Of a stretch of DNA of 64,000 nt, positions 46,256 to 62,541 are shown piece after piece. The stretch is from Rotaria socialis (taxonomy: Eukaryota > Rotifera > Eurotatoria > Philodinida > Philodinidae), in assembly GCA_905331475.1 (NCBI GenBank), contig CAJNYU010002662.1, positions 133,874 to 197,873 of the forward strand, read 5' to 3'. A program made the position numbers and the translations under genes. Each line of letters starts with the position of its first letter. The first letter of the stretch is position 1. The notes beneath the pieces were generated by a model. That model saw only the letters and a list, made by a program, of their open reading frames with translations, did no database searches and was not told the DNA's origin.

Positions 46256-48585
46256 TCTGTGTTAATGATTGCATCGGAGAAGAACTCGTTACAAAAGAAA
46301 AAGGGCGACAACGGCGACGGCAACGGCGGCGATGACGACGACAAATGAAGAGGGAATCGTTTTCTAGAATATACAGCTGATGATTGACTTCGATTGAAAA
46401 GATAGGCATAGAAAGAATACAGGGGGAATGTTCTGTCATCATCTTCATCTCCTTCTCATTCTCAGTTGTATGCGCAGCCGGAACCCACGAACGCCTACAG
46501 TGGCATCGAGAGCGCGCAAGCGAGTCGTTCAAGGACGTGATTAGTGCACGAGCCTTGCCGCCGCTTCTCTTTCTCGTCTCTACATTCTCTCTCGCTAGCC
46601 CGACTTTTTTTTTGTATTGAGAAGCAAAAAAATTATTCTCCTCCTTTTCTCTATTCATATTGGACAGACGTATTGCATCGCATCGCGTAATTTTCTTGCC
46701 TTTTTTTTCTTTCTATTCTTTTTCCAGCCGTTCGAGTACCACACAACGTAACATACAACAACGCGAGACTGACAGGGGCAACCCGCTAAAAGCATATAAA
46801 AAGAAAAGGAAAAGAAAGGGATCGCACAAGCTCGTCTACTCTTCATAAGCACATATAGAATATATATATATAAATATATATATATATAAGAAAGAGTGTA
46901 GTAATATTCAAAATATTTCGTTTGGTCTTTCTTTCGTGTATCTGTTCTATTCTGTTCTGTTCTTTTCTTTCTTTTATTCGTCATGTTTACTGACATATAT
47001 ATATATATATAAGGAGGCATCCTATTGCGCACAAGACAACAGTAATAGAAAAGAGAAGGAGGTATGCAACACAGTTTTAGATGCATGCGTGTAGATTGAC
47101 ACGGACGTCCGGAGCTGTGCAAACCTTCATTCTCTTTTCTTGGTTCCCTATCTTGTCGATCTCGTACATGGACTTTAGTTAGCGCACAGCAGCAAATCAG
47201 CGAGACAGTGGTAGCAAGAGTAGCTCTGTCGTTGATGATAGGCCGTTAATGGAATGAAACAACGACAGGAGAAATCGAGACTCGTTCTTTCTTTCTCTCC
47301 TATTGTTCTTTTTTCTTTCTTTCTATTAACAGACTACTATGTGACACCTTTCAACAAACATCAGCAGTTGTAAAGCGCACGTCAGAAAGAAATAGACGAT
47401 GAAGTGCAGTATGTTGACACTCGCTTTTGTCTTTTTGGCCTTGAAACATTGAATTGACAGATCTCACTAAAAGAAACGATGATAGATTACTTATTACGTC
47501 GAAATAAAAATAAAAATCTCGAACTTTAAAGAGAAAAAGATTAACATTGATGCAACATAATTAGAAAGAAAAACTAACGAAGACATCATATTGGGTCCGT
47601 TTTTTTTCTCTTTTTCTCGCACTACTTTTTTCCCATCATACAGGTGCGCATGCTGTGGTGTGCTTTCTTTACCTTGCACACACAAACGAAATCAAATTAC
47701 ACTCTTCTTTTTTCCTGGGAGACATTGAGTGGGAGCAAGAGGCAAAGAGAGAGGTAGAGCAAACATGTCGATGAAGGTATGCATAAAAAAAAGAAAATGA
47801 AAATGAAAGCAAAGTAAAAGCGACAACGATAATCATCATCATCATCATCTTTTTTATAAAAATTACCTTGCGATTAGTATGATTTCGTTTCATTGGACGA
47901 GTATTCTACTAAAATAATATGACATTATTTCCCAAGAAGAATCATCGGAATAAATTCAAAAATTCACATCCGTTATAATAACCATAATAGTAATCAAATG
48001 TACATGTTGATTAAATTGATCAAATAAATGCACAAATTTTATATCTAGGAAGAAAAGCTTCAAAAGATAAGAATTGATCATTAAAATACATTCTTTTGAT
48101 AATAGATTTCATTGCAAGAATGGTTATTCCATAACATTTTTGATAGACAATGGTTTTTTCACTGTGTAAAAATAATTATTACTAGTATTATCTCACTAAC
48201 TAGAACTTGTCAAATTCAAAACGACAAAATGAATCATCAATTAATTTCGGCATCATATTTTGGATTAATTTCTACAATAATCACATAGAACAAAATTTAT
48301 ATATTAACTTAAGGTCATTGATTTCAATGAGTAGCTCTATATAGTATTGTATAGAACAAGATAATCAAAGTCAGAAGAAAAATGAATAGATGCATAATGC
48401 ATAAAGCCGAGGATCAAATGATTTCTGTATTAATGCCTTTTTATTGGTATTGGTGGTATATCGAACAGTATTTATTAGCTTTCAAGAAGACTACCGATAT
48501 GAAAGAATGAATATTAGTAGAACAGGTTTTTATTATTAATACAGATCAGATCTTTTCGAATTAAGTATGACCATTGCATAATTAA
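46256..48585. other. FOXO upstream region; pyrimidine-rich with TA microsatellites
   Basis: No gene is supported. The first kilobase is more GC-rich (46290-46590) than the surroundings, with CGG/CGA-type repeats at ~46305-46340, consistent with a FOXO leader and promoter. (TA)n tracts occur near 46861-46888 and 46996-47011. CT-rich runs and a (CAT)n stretch near 47832-47848 generate spurious frames. Confidence 0.45.
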
Positions 48586-48587
48586 TT

Positions 48588-48819
48588 AATGCGGTGTGAA
48601 GCGCAGCATTCATGTAGTCGGGCGCGAGTTCTTTTTTTTTACTATTTTACTTGACGCGTACGCGTCTAAAACGTGATTTTTGTTGCGTGGTGGTTTCGAA
48701 ATTGGAGAGTTATATAAGATTCGTTGAAAATTTAGGTAAGAGTTTTAAGATCGAACTTGATAGATCTTGTTTCCGCTTTTAATGACTTCGCGTAACGCGT
48801 ATTTGCTTCGCACCGCATC
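48588..48819. repeat. CpG-rich inverted-repeat element (~230 bp), MITE-like
   Basis: ATGCGGTGTGAAGC at the left end (~48589) is the inverted counterpart of GCTTCGCACCGCAT at the right end (to ~48818), 14 bases with one mismatch. The interior is unusually rich in CpG and includes a perfect 14-bp palindrome, GACGCGTACGCGTC (~48654-48667). Flanks are AT-rich. I see no clear target duplication, so the element type is uncertain. Confidence 0.6.
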
Positions 48820-49544
48820 TCGTAGTCGAGTGAAACTCGAATACCATCTAGTTTAATTTAATTTGATATAAGTTATAATTCATTCAATTTTAAAGATAAA
48901 CGTTGATTTTGTGTAAGAATTATTTCGATATGATGGAGTTAAAAGTAAAACAAAACATTCGAATACTTTAGTAAGATTAAATTAAATGATTTATTTGGCA
49001 GATCAAATTATTCCATGAAAGAACTACGTTACTTTAAAAGTTTAACATTCAGTCGATGTAACTAAGTGATTTTTGTTTCATTGAAAAAGATAAACTATCG
49101 AGTTTCCGTTAGTTTTCTGCACTGAATTATTATTGCCTATAAAAAAGGAACAATAATCAGCATACTATTCATAAATTAGAATGCTTGCAAAACTTGTGTC
49201 GAACATTTTTTTGTACAATCAAGAAGCTTTAGAAATGTTTAGCTCAACGAAAAGAAAAACAACAGAAATCATACTTTTACTAAGTCTCTGTTGTTTCCTA
49301 GCTTTTTCAAGAATCAAGTTTCTTAAGATGTTTAAAATAACTCATTTAGACTTTGAAATTGTTTTTGTGAACTATTCACTTTGTGTTCGTCTAATTGCTC
49401 ATAAAATTAGATAGATAAAAATACGAAATCTACTCATTGACCACTCAAACGAAAACTTGCTGCACATCGAATGTGATATATACATTTTTAAACAGAGTGG
49501 TTCAAAGGCGACGGTGATGAAAAAAATTGAATATCTTCATTATG
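48820..49544. other. Intergenic, no feature seen
   Basis: AT-rich; the ORF at 49181-49414 begins with an ATG but has no recognisable motif and overlaps no conserved structure. Confidence 0.35.
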
Positions 49545-50170
49545 GTTCTATGTCTACGAAGACATGTTTAGAAAGAATCTTTGTTCAGAATCACTTTTGA
49601 CTTCAACAGAAAGACTCTCAATATTAAAAATCAAGCGAAATTTTGATTATTAAACATCTTTCATTCATTTTTTTTCCTCTAGTTTTCTTCTATAATTCTA
49701 TTACAACCTAGATGGTTAGTTTACAAGATACTGTTGTCCATATTCGTATAATATTCATCTACTTTTATTCTGTGTTCTCTTGTCCTGTGTTGTCCGCGCC
49801 TGTAAATACATGAGTTCGTTATGAGAACTGCTTACTGACTATATCGTAGACAATAAAGAACAAATGTGGGCAAAGTACAACTATAATACACAAAATGAAA
49901 GTAGGCAAATATTATATGAATATAGCCAACAGCATCTTACAAACTAAGTATCTAGGCTGTAATAGAGTTATAGGAGAAACAACGTACGAATGAACGACGC
50001 TTAATAGCCAAAACTTCATTTGATTATTGGCTTTTTATCTAGATTACTGGTTCTTATTCATATTGCATTATTTTTCTTCTTATATATCAGTATTTCGGAT
50101 TATTTTTGGTGAAGTCAAAAGTGATTCTGAACAAAAGGTCTTTCTAAATATGTCTTCATAGATATAGAAC
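49545..50170. repeat. Inverted repeat with ~60-bp arms around a ~500-bp core
   Basis: The left arm (49545-49606) contains TTGTTCAGAATCACTTTTGA, which recurs reverse-complemented in the right arm (50110-50170). The match continues through GTTCTAT.TCTA.GAAGACAT and TTTAGAAAGA. The core has no long ORF. This is compatible with a non-autonomous DNA transposon or foldback element; a target duplication is not evident. Confidence 0.65.
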
Positions 50171-53100
50171 TTGAGTTCTTGCATCATTAATAAAAAAAAT
50201 CAACTCGTTTACTCGAGCCATGATGAAAATATACAATTTTTTCAGCACAGTAACTGCTGGGTCAGTCTGTACGTATACATATATAATAATTCATGTCTTG
50301 CAATTTTGTTCAGCAAATAAGCGTAACAGTTTTTCAATTACATTTAGCCTACATAATACATATATAGCGCTTCATAAGAATACCCAACTGCAATTGAAAG
50401 CGGATATCATCACATAATGTAAGAAAAGTCGCAAGTAGATTTATTTTCATATTCCGATTCAAATCAACCGAAACGTTGAAATCTATTCTCTATCTTAGAA
50501 TAATACTTTTTCAAAAACAAAAAGACTTCAGTGTGATTAGAAATTGATTTTTCATGTTTACATTAGCCGTTACCATAAATTCTAACAAGAATTTATTTAG
50601 TGAATCAAGTATCGAGGTTTATTTTCGAAAATAATTGATTGTTTAAAATTAAAAAAAGTGAATAGATCCTCTCTAATACAGTTTTCTCAGGAGATTTGAG
50701 AAGTAAAGGTTCTTCAGCTCCTAGATTATTGAAGTATGCTTCTGTTTGAATCCCGCAAATCAAAAACTTCTCTTATTACTTCGGCAATTTTCGATAAAAA
50801 TTTAGAAACTCTTTGGAAGCTCTAGAGATCATTTCTTTTTCATAGGAAAATAAAGGGATAGCAATTTCTGTGCTTCCGAAAAGATGGTGCAACTTATCTA
50901 GGAATAGTCAAATGAGACTAGAAGATATTTCATGCAAATAGTTCAAAAACAACTAGAATTACAAATCTTTCACACAGAAAAATAGAGATCGTTTTTAACA
51001 GTAGAAGCTTTTTGATGAAATCGAAATCTTTATCCAAATCACTATTTGAATTTTTCCTTAGCATTTACGATAGGAAAAAAAATAACTCAGTTAAGACAAT
51101 AATCCGAGTTATTGTTTTTCAAGAATGTTGAACTTAGTGTCCGCCAATTACTAGGAATTTTTTTTCCGGTGACTTTATTTGAATTTTATGCATCAGTGCT
51201 TAGACGTATATTGATATTTTTAAACGAATAATTATGTTGAATCTATGTCGACAAAAATAGAAAATAAATTGAATAAAAAAGGAACAAAAAAAATAGATTA
51301 GCATATTTTTTTAAATTAAAATCGTATAATAAAGCTTGAAATTGAAAATTCAATGCTTATGTATGATTGACATTCATTTGTAAATTCTGCTCCTTAAAAA
51401 TATTCGTTAAAACACATGTTCTATTCACAGGAAATCTAGAATGAATTTGAATATATTATAAGAATTGTTGAACATGCATCTATATATAGATGGAATAAAA
51501 GCCGAAAATTCTCATTATACTTCGATGAGGTTGAACCATACGTAAACGTAGATCATCTAGTTCTTTCACGTAACGGAAGGATATCAATTAATATTTCTAA
51601 ATCCTTTTCTTGATGAGATTTCATAATTTTATGTACTTTGAGAGCATATTTGATTGTCTACTGGTCGACGTAACCATTCACTATCAAGTCAATGCTGACT
51701 TTTCTAAGATCCGTGAAATAGCAGTCTTCTAACAGCTTTTTCTATAATTTGATTTTGATTTTTTGCACACAGAACAGCATCTGTAAATGTTTATAAACCG
51801 ATAACATGAAGTAACTAGTTTTTAAAAAAGAAACTCAAGAAAATAAATCTTTTCGAAAAAGGATCATTTAGATATTCTACATCACATATTAAAATGAGCA
51901 ATACCGTTCTTCTTTGAATGAAATTCAATCTAATTGGACTCGAATCGAAAATAAGATTTGCTTATTCATCATCATGCCTATTATGATATTTCCACGTCTA
52001 TCTCTACAAAAGATAAGACGAGGATAACAGAAAACTCACAACTAAAGAGTCTTCAAAAACTACAAATGAAGTAAACGCTGTAAGGATATATAGGGACTGA
52101 GAGCACAACATTTCATAAATTTTTTGAGACAATAAATTGTAAGCTAGCAAAGACCAGATGTATTACGGGTCTTTTTAGATCAAATTACTTTCTTAATTCT
52201 CTTGACAATAAATAGTACAGATTATTTTTGTAGAAATGAAATCAAAAACTTCTCTCTCTGATAATCGTACTTTTTTATTGAATCCGATGAAAAAAAATTA
52301 AAAAAATTTTTATTTGCTAATAAATTAAACAGTTAACGTTTTCTCTATTCAATTAATTATTTTGCTTCCATTTAGTATTTTTAAATACATATTTCTCATT
52401 GAATATCTCAATGAAAAGTTAATCAATAAAATTTTTTTTACATCAAATAGGGATCACTTTCAATTAAAACAATAATAGAATGACTCAACATTTATTTCAA
52501 AAGTAGGTACGTAGATTTTCCATAATGCAACTGTCGCTTCCAATACGATAGAAATCATTGATAGTTTCGAGAAGACCATATCATGAAATTGCTGTGATTC
52601 GACTAGTTCTACGGAAGTTTTCTAGCTTACGATACATTTTATTTTTATTTCAGAAAAATTCATCTGATTCACACATAATCATCAACACAAGCTGAATTAA
52701 ATATTTGACTTTTATGTAAGTACTACCAGGAGAAAAAAGGATCAAAACAAAAATAGAACAAAGATAAAATTGATATATTATAAATGCATAATCAATACAT
52801 TGTATAATTAAAAGTTGTACGAGATTAGAGTAATTATTGTGTCCATCCTTTGAATATTGCCTATTATTGCCAAATCACAGATGATATCCAGAAAAATAAT
52901 GGCATTGACCCTGTTATTGATATCTCGAAAAAATTCATTACATATTTACTAATCCCGAAAATAATGCTTTGTAATTTTACACAGTGCATCGCCATTCTTA
53001 CTCTTCAAATGACATTATAATATGCACAATACAAAAGGAGGGCAGTAGTGGATTGAAGAGTAATTTAAGGGAGAACTTCATCCACTTTTTATCTTATTTA

Positions 53101-54628
53101 ACTTTTTTAAAGATTTATTTCAGTCGTACGTAGATGCCACAGTAAGTGATGCTTTTCGCTTCTTGATTATTTGTACCTTATTCTCAAAGAGCGAGCATAA
53201 CAACTTCAAATGCTTGGTAAAATGAAAAATTAACAAACTTCTTATTATGTGTGCATTTCACTAGGTCATCACTGGTTTCAACATGTTTAGAATATTAATA
53301 TATTAGTTTTAGAATAATACAACATTGAAGAATAAAAGAAAATTATATTACCTAATATCATATCTGAAAATAAGGATGTCTTTCAATCATCTTTTTCTCG
53401 ACAAAGCGATCTGGATAAAAATACAATCTAGAATAATATAAACTAGAATAATGTAAAAACTTGCATGGTAAATAACTCGAATGTTCAACGTTTGAATTCC
53501 AATGATAATTATTTTGCTACAATTGAACGTCAGTACAAAGGATACATACTTAGAGTGTTTAAACGCATTCGTGTAAATCTCTTGACAGCAACTCCATTCA
53601 ATAATATCCTTTTCTGTACATTTGTATTTTCAACTAGTAGAATTATATCATGCAACCAAGGAACTTGTTTAAGGATAAAAAAAGCAATGAATGACAAATA
53701 TTTTTCTAGAGAAAATTTTGTTTGTTAACTGCGAATTGCTGAAAAGGATTAACAGGGTTGACCATATTGTGTACAATAGTCAAATTAACACTAAGATTTT
53801 GATGAATTACAATAGAACTGGTTTTATTTCGTAAAACATTAATTTCATCTATTTTATGTTTACTAAATACATAGAAACGATTTATCGTCGTATTCGTTAC
53901 TACGAAATAAGATCTGAAGTTCTACTTGACTTTTAATATGTTCAAAAATATGAATTGATTGGCTACATCAATAACACGAGAAAAATAGTCTAATTGAATA
54001 AGAAACGGCAAGGTAAGTAACTTTCATTTTTATCTTTTTGAGATCCCCATCATTGATCAATTACATATGAATCTCTTTTTACAAGATGAAATACGAAGCA
54101 GATTTACTTTATTGTTATGGCTACCTACTCGATGGGACCGTTCATTATTTGAATAGTTTTAATTTCAACAGACCACAATGGGCTCATTCATTTGTATACA
54201 TTGTACAATCTTGTTCTGATTTCTTACCTCATATAATTAATATTATTGTAGAACAAAACTTAATCGACATGTGTCTAAAACAATGAAAGAATGTTTCATT
54301 TTCTTTTTGGAATATTGAAGTTCTCTTTAGTAAACATGCTCTATAAGTTGATATTATTTCGACTATGAAGCGATTTCACTGATTGCCAATAGTTGAATAA
54401 AATAACATATTTTAATCGATCAAAATTCATCTATGATTTTGGTTTATTAATAAATGTTGGCTCTTCTTTTCTGAGTTATATTAATAATTGATTATTTTTA
54501 ATCATACTTTTCTTTAGAAGTATACAAAAGTAAGAAGAAAAAATTTCCAACAGTGATGTATCCATCTATTTCGCTTAGGAAGTAAAACAAATACGGGTTA
54601 CAAAAAAAAAGAATGAAAAAAAAACGCA
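50171..54628. other. 4.5-kb gene-free region
   Basis: No recognisable gene. ORFs at 53465-53728 and 54086-54286 (+) start with ATG and the second follows an acceptor-like TTTTTACAAG, but neither resembles a family I know and neither can be joined to further exons. No clear repeat structure was seen. Confidence 0.4.
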
Positions 54629-55221
54629 TCAACTCGGAGGCGAATCACTGGGATCCTCTTTTTGTTTATACCGATTAGAATTTTTTGAATTCTCTGTTGC
54701 TGATACTCTCACTTCTTGATCCAAACGTTCTTTTGCTCGATAAATTTTCGATTGCAAATAAAACGAGCCACCTTTTGTTTTATCATTGAGATTGAATAAA
54801 TGTTCATAGTTTTTTTTAATTTTCTCAACATCATCAAAATCTGCATCACTGATATTAAGAATTTGTTTCGCTTCCTTAAAAGAAAAACATTTTTTTTCAA
54901 ATTTTTAATTAGAGAAAAACAAAACTCGCTAAATCCATACTTGAAGAGTCATGCCAGCGACACGATCAGCTTGGACAGTATTGGCTGTTGTTTTACCGCT
55001 CTGTTGTGCAGTTTTTGCATCTAAATTGAATTTATAAAATATGAAGTATAGAAATGAATTTTTTTCTTTCACACTCTACATTGTAGTTCTTGACGAAGTG
55101 CACGTGTGAATGCTCGACCAATTACTTGCGAACCTAATATCGCTATTTGAATCAGATGTTTTGCCTATTTCGATTAGAATGAAAATTAGTCTAACACCAA
55201 TAATCCATCTATACATACCAT
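54629..55221 (-). CDS. PAM16: PAM16/TIM16 (Magmas), import motor J-like subunit
   Basis: Four coding exons (55219-55221, 55080-55164, 54941-55020, 54629-54874) give 137 aa; the first exon contributes only the initiator ATG. PAM16 sits at the matrix side of the mitochondrial inner membrane and restrains PAM18 stimulation of mtHsp70 in the presequence translocase motor. [19 protein letters not shown] matches the hydrophobic N-terminus of Magmas. The degenerate J domain reads EAKQILNI...[10 protein letters not shown], then [18 protein letters not shown]. The HPD of true J proteins is replaced by NDKT, as expected for the family. Length is slightly above the human protein because of a longer polar tail ([12 protein letters not shown]). 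The one-codon first exon is supported by perfect family agreement at MAKHL. Confidence 0.93.
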
Positions 55222-56281
55222 TTGATTGATATGATTTTGTTTAGATTTAGGAAATTATATCGTAATAATAACAATAATTTAACAAAAATGAAGATTCATA
55301 CATGGATGGATTAAATATCCATAACGATCTAAAATGATGTAATGATTTAGAACTACAATATTATTCACGATAAGAAAAAAATATGCAAAGTTTGTTATTT
55401 TTCTATATCAGAAATCTAACTGCTAGAGTAAACAACATGAGAAACTAAAATGAATACATCATGAAATGAGAAAAAGAATTGACTTTAAATATCAATTGTA
55501 TCCTGATTTTATTGCGTATGCGAAATAAAACGACTTAACATAATCAGCAAATATAGATGTCGTACAATATCATACGGAAACGTATCTAAAAAATATAAAT
55601 TCATCAATCAAAAATTTATCAAAATCCACATGATACATCTAATTCCGAATCAAGACATTTATCAGTTGGAAGAATTCCTTTATTTTAGTAGTTAATAACT
55701 TCTTCTTTAAGTCATTTTTGAAGGATTGAAATTATCAGATTTGAATTCAATTAGAACTCTGCAAAACATATTCGATATGACAATATGATGATAACATTCA
55801 CGGAATGACTTTTCTCAAGAGTTGATAAATTCAAAACGTAACAAGAAGTTATAACTGATATAATACATATATTGTAAGATGTACATGAAAAACATCAAAA
55901 AATGATTTGTTTTTCCATTTTTTCCATCAGTAACATCAATACAGTTAGTATCTTACTCATCGCATAGTTTAAAATTAAATTAGACATAAAATTATGACTC
56001 TTCTTGTATTGATATTACTTTTTTTACACTGATTTAGTTGTATATTTATTTTTCTTCTTATCTTAATAGGGTAACAATCAATTCACTGTTAAACGTACTT
56101 GTTACCGCGTTATGTTTTTATCTTTTCTTTAACAATAAAAATAACAATAACAAAAAGAAAAAGAAGTATTTTATTTGCCGGTTTTTGCTTTGTTTTATGT
56201 CATGAACTCTATTTGATTAAGAATTGAATCGAAAATCATGACGGCGGCAAAGATGATTGGAATAATGTGATTTTTTTATGA
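55222..56281. other. Intergenic between PAM16 and ABCE1; no feature seen
   Basis: AT-rich, without protein-like frames. It includes the PAM16 promoter at the left end and ABCE1 3' sequence at the right end. Confidence 0.4.
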
Positions 56282-60188
<3,907 letters not shown>

Positions 60189-61084
60189 TGTTGGTAATTT
60201 TATTTCTCTTGAAATAGAAGAGAAATCTAGAAACGATTTTATATATAACTAATGAAAAAAATGCAATACTTGCATAAAAGAAATTTCACAAGAGTAACAC
60301 GAGAAGAAAATTATGAAATTTATTCAAGCAACCGATTTCGATATAGTTAGTAGTATATAAATAGAATATTTCTATGAAAAGATGTTCTCAATCTCAAATT
60401 CTTTTCTCGATAAAGTCCTATGTGTTCATGAGTGACGTATTATTCATTGTCGTCTCATAGGTGGCGCTTTCGAAATCACTTATGTGTGAATAAAAATGGA
60501 TGAGTTTCTTATAAATAAATGGAAACAAGCAAACCTCACATCGTATTAAAAGATACAACAAGCTTTTGCTATCCAATGGAAATTTTTGATAGATGTTTAT
60601 CCAATCCATCGAAGTACATTGTGTTAAACTTTTAGTTGTATCAAAAACAAATCAACAACAAGAAGGATCATTATTGGTAAACTAATAGAAGATAAAGCGG
60701 TGTATATTCGAAATATAATATACAACAAGTCGTATAGGAATGACATCTATCACAGGGATATCTATATATAGATAATCATATAGTGTTGGTGCAAAATGAA
60801 GAGATCGAACATTTTGAATAAGTTTTATACTTTCGTGAAATCGACAACATATCAACAGCGATTCTTGATAATATTATACTAAAATATAATTTGATGCGCT
60901 GTTAGAGATAATTATTTTGCATATGACTATTATGCTCTCGTATCATGTACTTGGTCGATATTGCATACTTGTCTTTTTACTCTTATCACTAAGTCCTCTC
61001 AAAGGGCATATATGATATTATCTGTATGATAACTTTATTCAATAGAATAGCATCATACAATCGTCAAAAAAATTTATCCATCTA
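60189..61084. other. Divergent promoter region between ABCE1 and SLC49A4-like gene
   Basis: Roughly 0.9 kb separates the two start codons, which point away from each other, so it must hold both promoters. I see no TATA or other element I could call with confidence. The minus-strand ORF at 60418-60609 is not protein-like. Confidence 0.45.
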
Positions 61085-62541
61085 ATGAACGGTAGACAAA
61101 ATTTTCATGTATATCCACAGCGATTTTGGGTTTTATTCATTTTTGCCCTACTTGCTTTCAATCAAACTATGTTTTGGCTAACATTCTCGCCTATTGCTGG
61201 CCCTTCACGAATCTTTTTTAGCATATCTGAAGCAACGGTTGATTTGTTACTGAATTGGGGTCCGATTATATTCTTACCTACACTACCATTTGTCTATCTA
61301 TTACTAAATACATACCACGGCTTTCGTAAATGTGTACGTATTTTTGCTATTGTTCCTGTTGTAGCTACATTATTACGTCTTTTCCCGTTGATAATTGTAT
61401 CCCCGACTAGTGAAAAGTTTCATGATATTGCTGTACCATTTCTTCATATTGGCCAGATTCTTATTGCACTAACAGGTCCAATATCTATGGCACTTGTATC
61501 GCAACTTTCATGTATTTGGTTTCCTTTGCATGAACGAACACGATCAACGACTTTTGCTATTCTTGGCGCAACTTCAGGTGGTGCTATTGCATTTGTCGTT
61601 GAGCCTCGTCTTGTATCTGAAGCTTGGCATATTCCACGTTTATTATATATGCATACGGGGCAGGCTATATTTGTATGTATTCTCACTCTTGCCTATTTTC
61701 CTGCCGAACCACCGTCTCCTCCATCTGCTGCAGCTGATATGTTGACAACAAGTCACCTAATCCACATAAGACCGATTCAACGATTGAAAAAATTTGCACT
61801 TGATATTTTTCATTGTTGTCGAAATCTATCTTGTATTCTTATGATTTTATCAGGTGCTGTTATGGGTGGCATATTTGCTGCATGGGGTGGGCTCTTTGCT
61901 ACTATTCTTGCGCCATTAGGGTACACAGAAATCGAAGCTGGTAAGATTCTTGTTTTTCTTTTCATCTTAATCTTAACAAATAGGATTGTTCTTTCCGACA
62001 CAAATTAGGTTGGTTTGGTTTTGGTCAAACAATAGCTAGTGCCATTGGTTCAATAGCCATTGGTTATATTGCTGATCTTCCACGATTTCGACGTTCGTTT
62101 AAATTATTTATACTTATTTCTCTTACTCTTTGTTTCATATTTTGTTTATTTTTTCAATTGAGCGTTCGTACAGTTATTTGGCCTAAAGAACCGATATTAC
62201 CATCAAGTTCTGCTTCTATTGGAGTTCTCTTATCTATTATTGGTTTTTTCTCTGGTGCTACATCACCACTTTTTTACGAAAGTTTAGCTGAAATCATGTA
62301 TCCTTTGCCAGAATCTTTAACGACATCGATATTAGTATACATTTTTAATATTATAACACTTTGTTTTATTGCAATCGCTCCCAATCAATATAAATTAATG
62401 AACTTATTGGTATTTCTAATGATTGGGCTCTGTATTCTGATGGTTGCATGTGCTCGAATTACTTATAATCGTAAAGATGAAGAATTGAGAAAATGTCGAG
62501 GGCAAGAAAATGAAATTAGTGAAGATGTAAATCACATTTAA
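61085..62541 (+). CDS. SLC49A4 (DIRC2)-like major facilitator transporter
   Basis: Two exons (61085-61940 and 62009-62541; intron 68 bp) encode 462 aa with about twelve hydrophobic spans. Diagnostic wording of the SLC49/FLVCR family includes LLNWGPIIFLP, WFPLHERTRSTTFAI (loop 4-5), YFPAEPPSPPSAAAD before the central loop, GGIFAAWGGLFATIL..GYTEIEAG|WFGF over the splice site, and PLFYESLAEIMYPLPE. The proline-rich YFP..PP.PPS..A motif and the VYPxPE-type motif point to SLC49A4 rather than FLVCR1/2. SLC49A4 is reported in lysosomal membranes as a pyridoxine exporter; the substrate here is inference. AATAAA lies at 62559-62564, 18 bases after the stop. The predicted N-terminus lacks the long cytoplasmic tail with a lysosomal dileucine motif seen in vertebrates. 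Confidence 0.9.

Noticed and set aside
53465..54286. Two ATG-initiated plus-strand ORFs of 87 and 66 codons
   Set aside because: No motif, no joinable exons and no supporting signals beyond one acceptor-like sequence; not enough to call genes.
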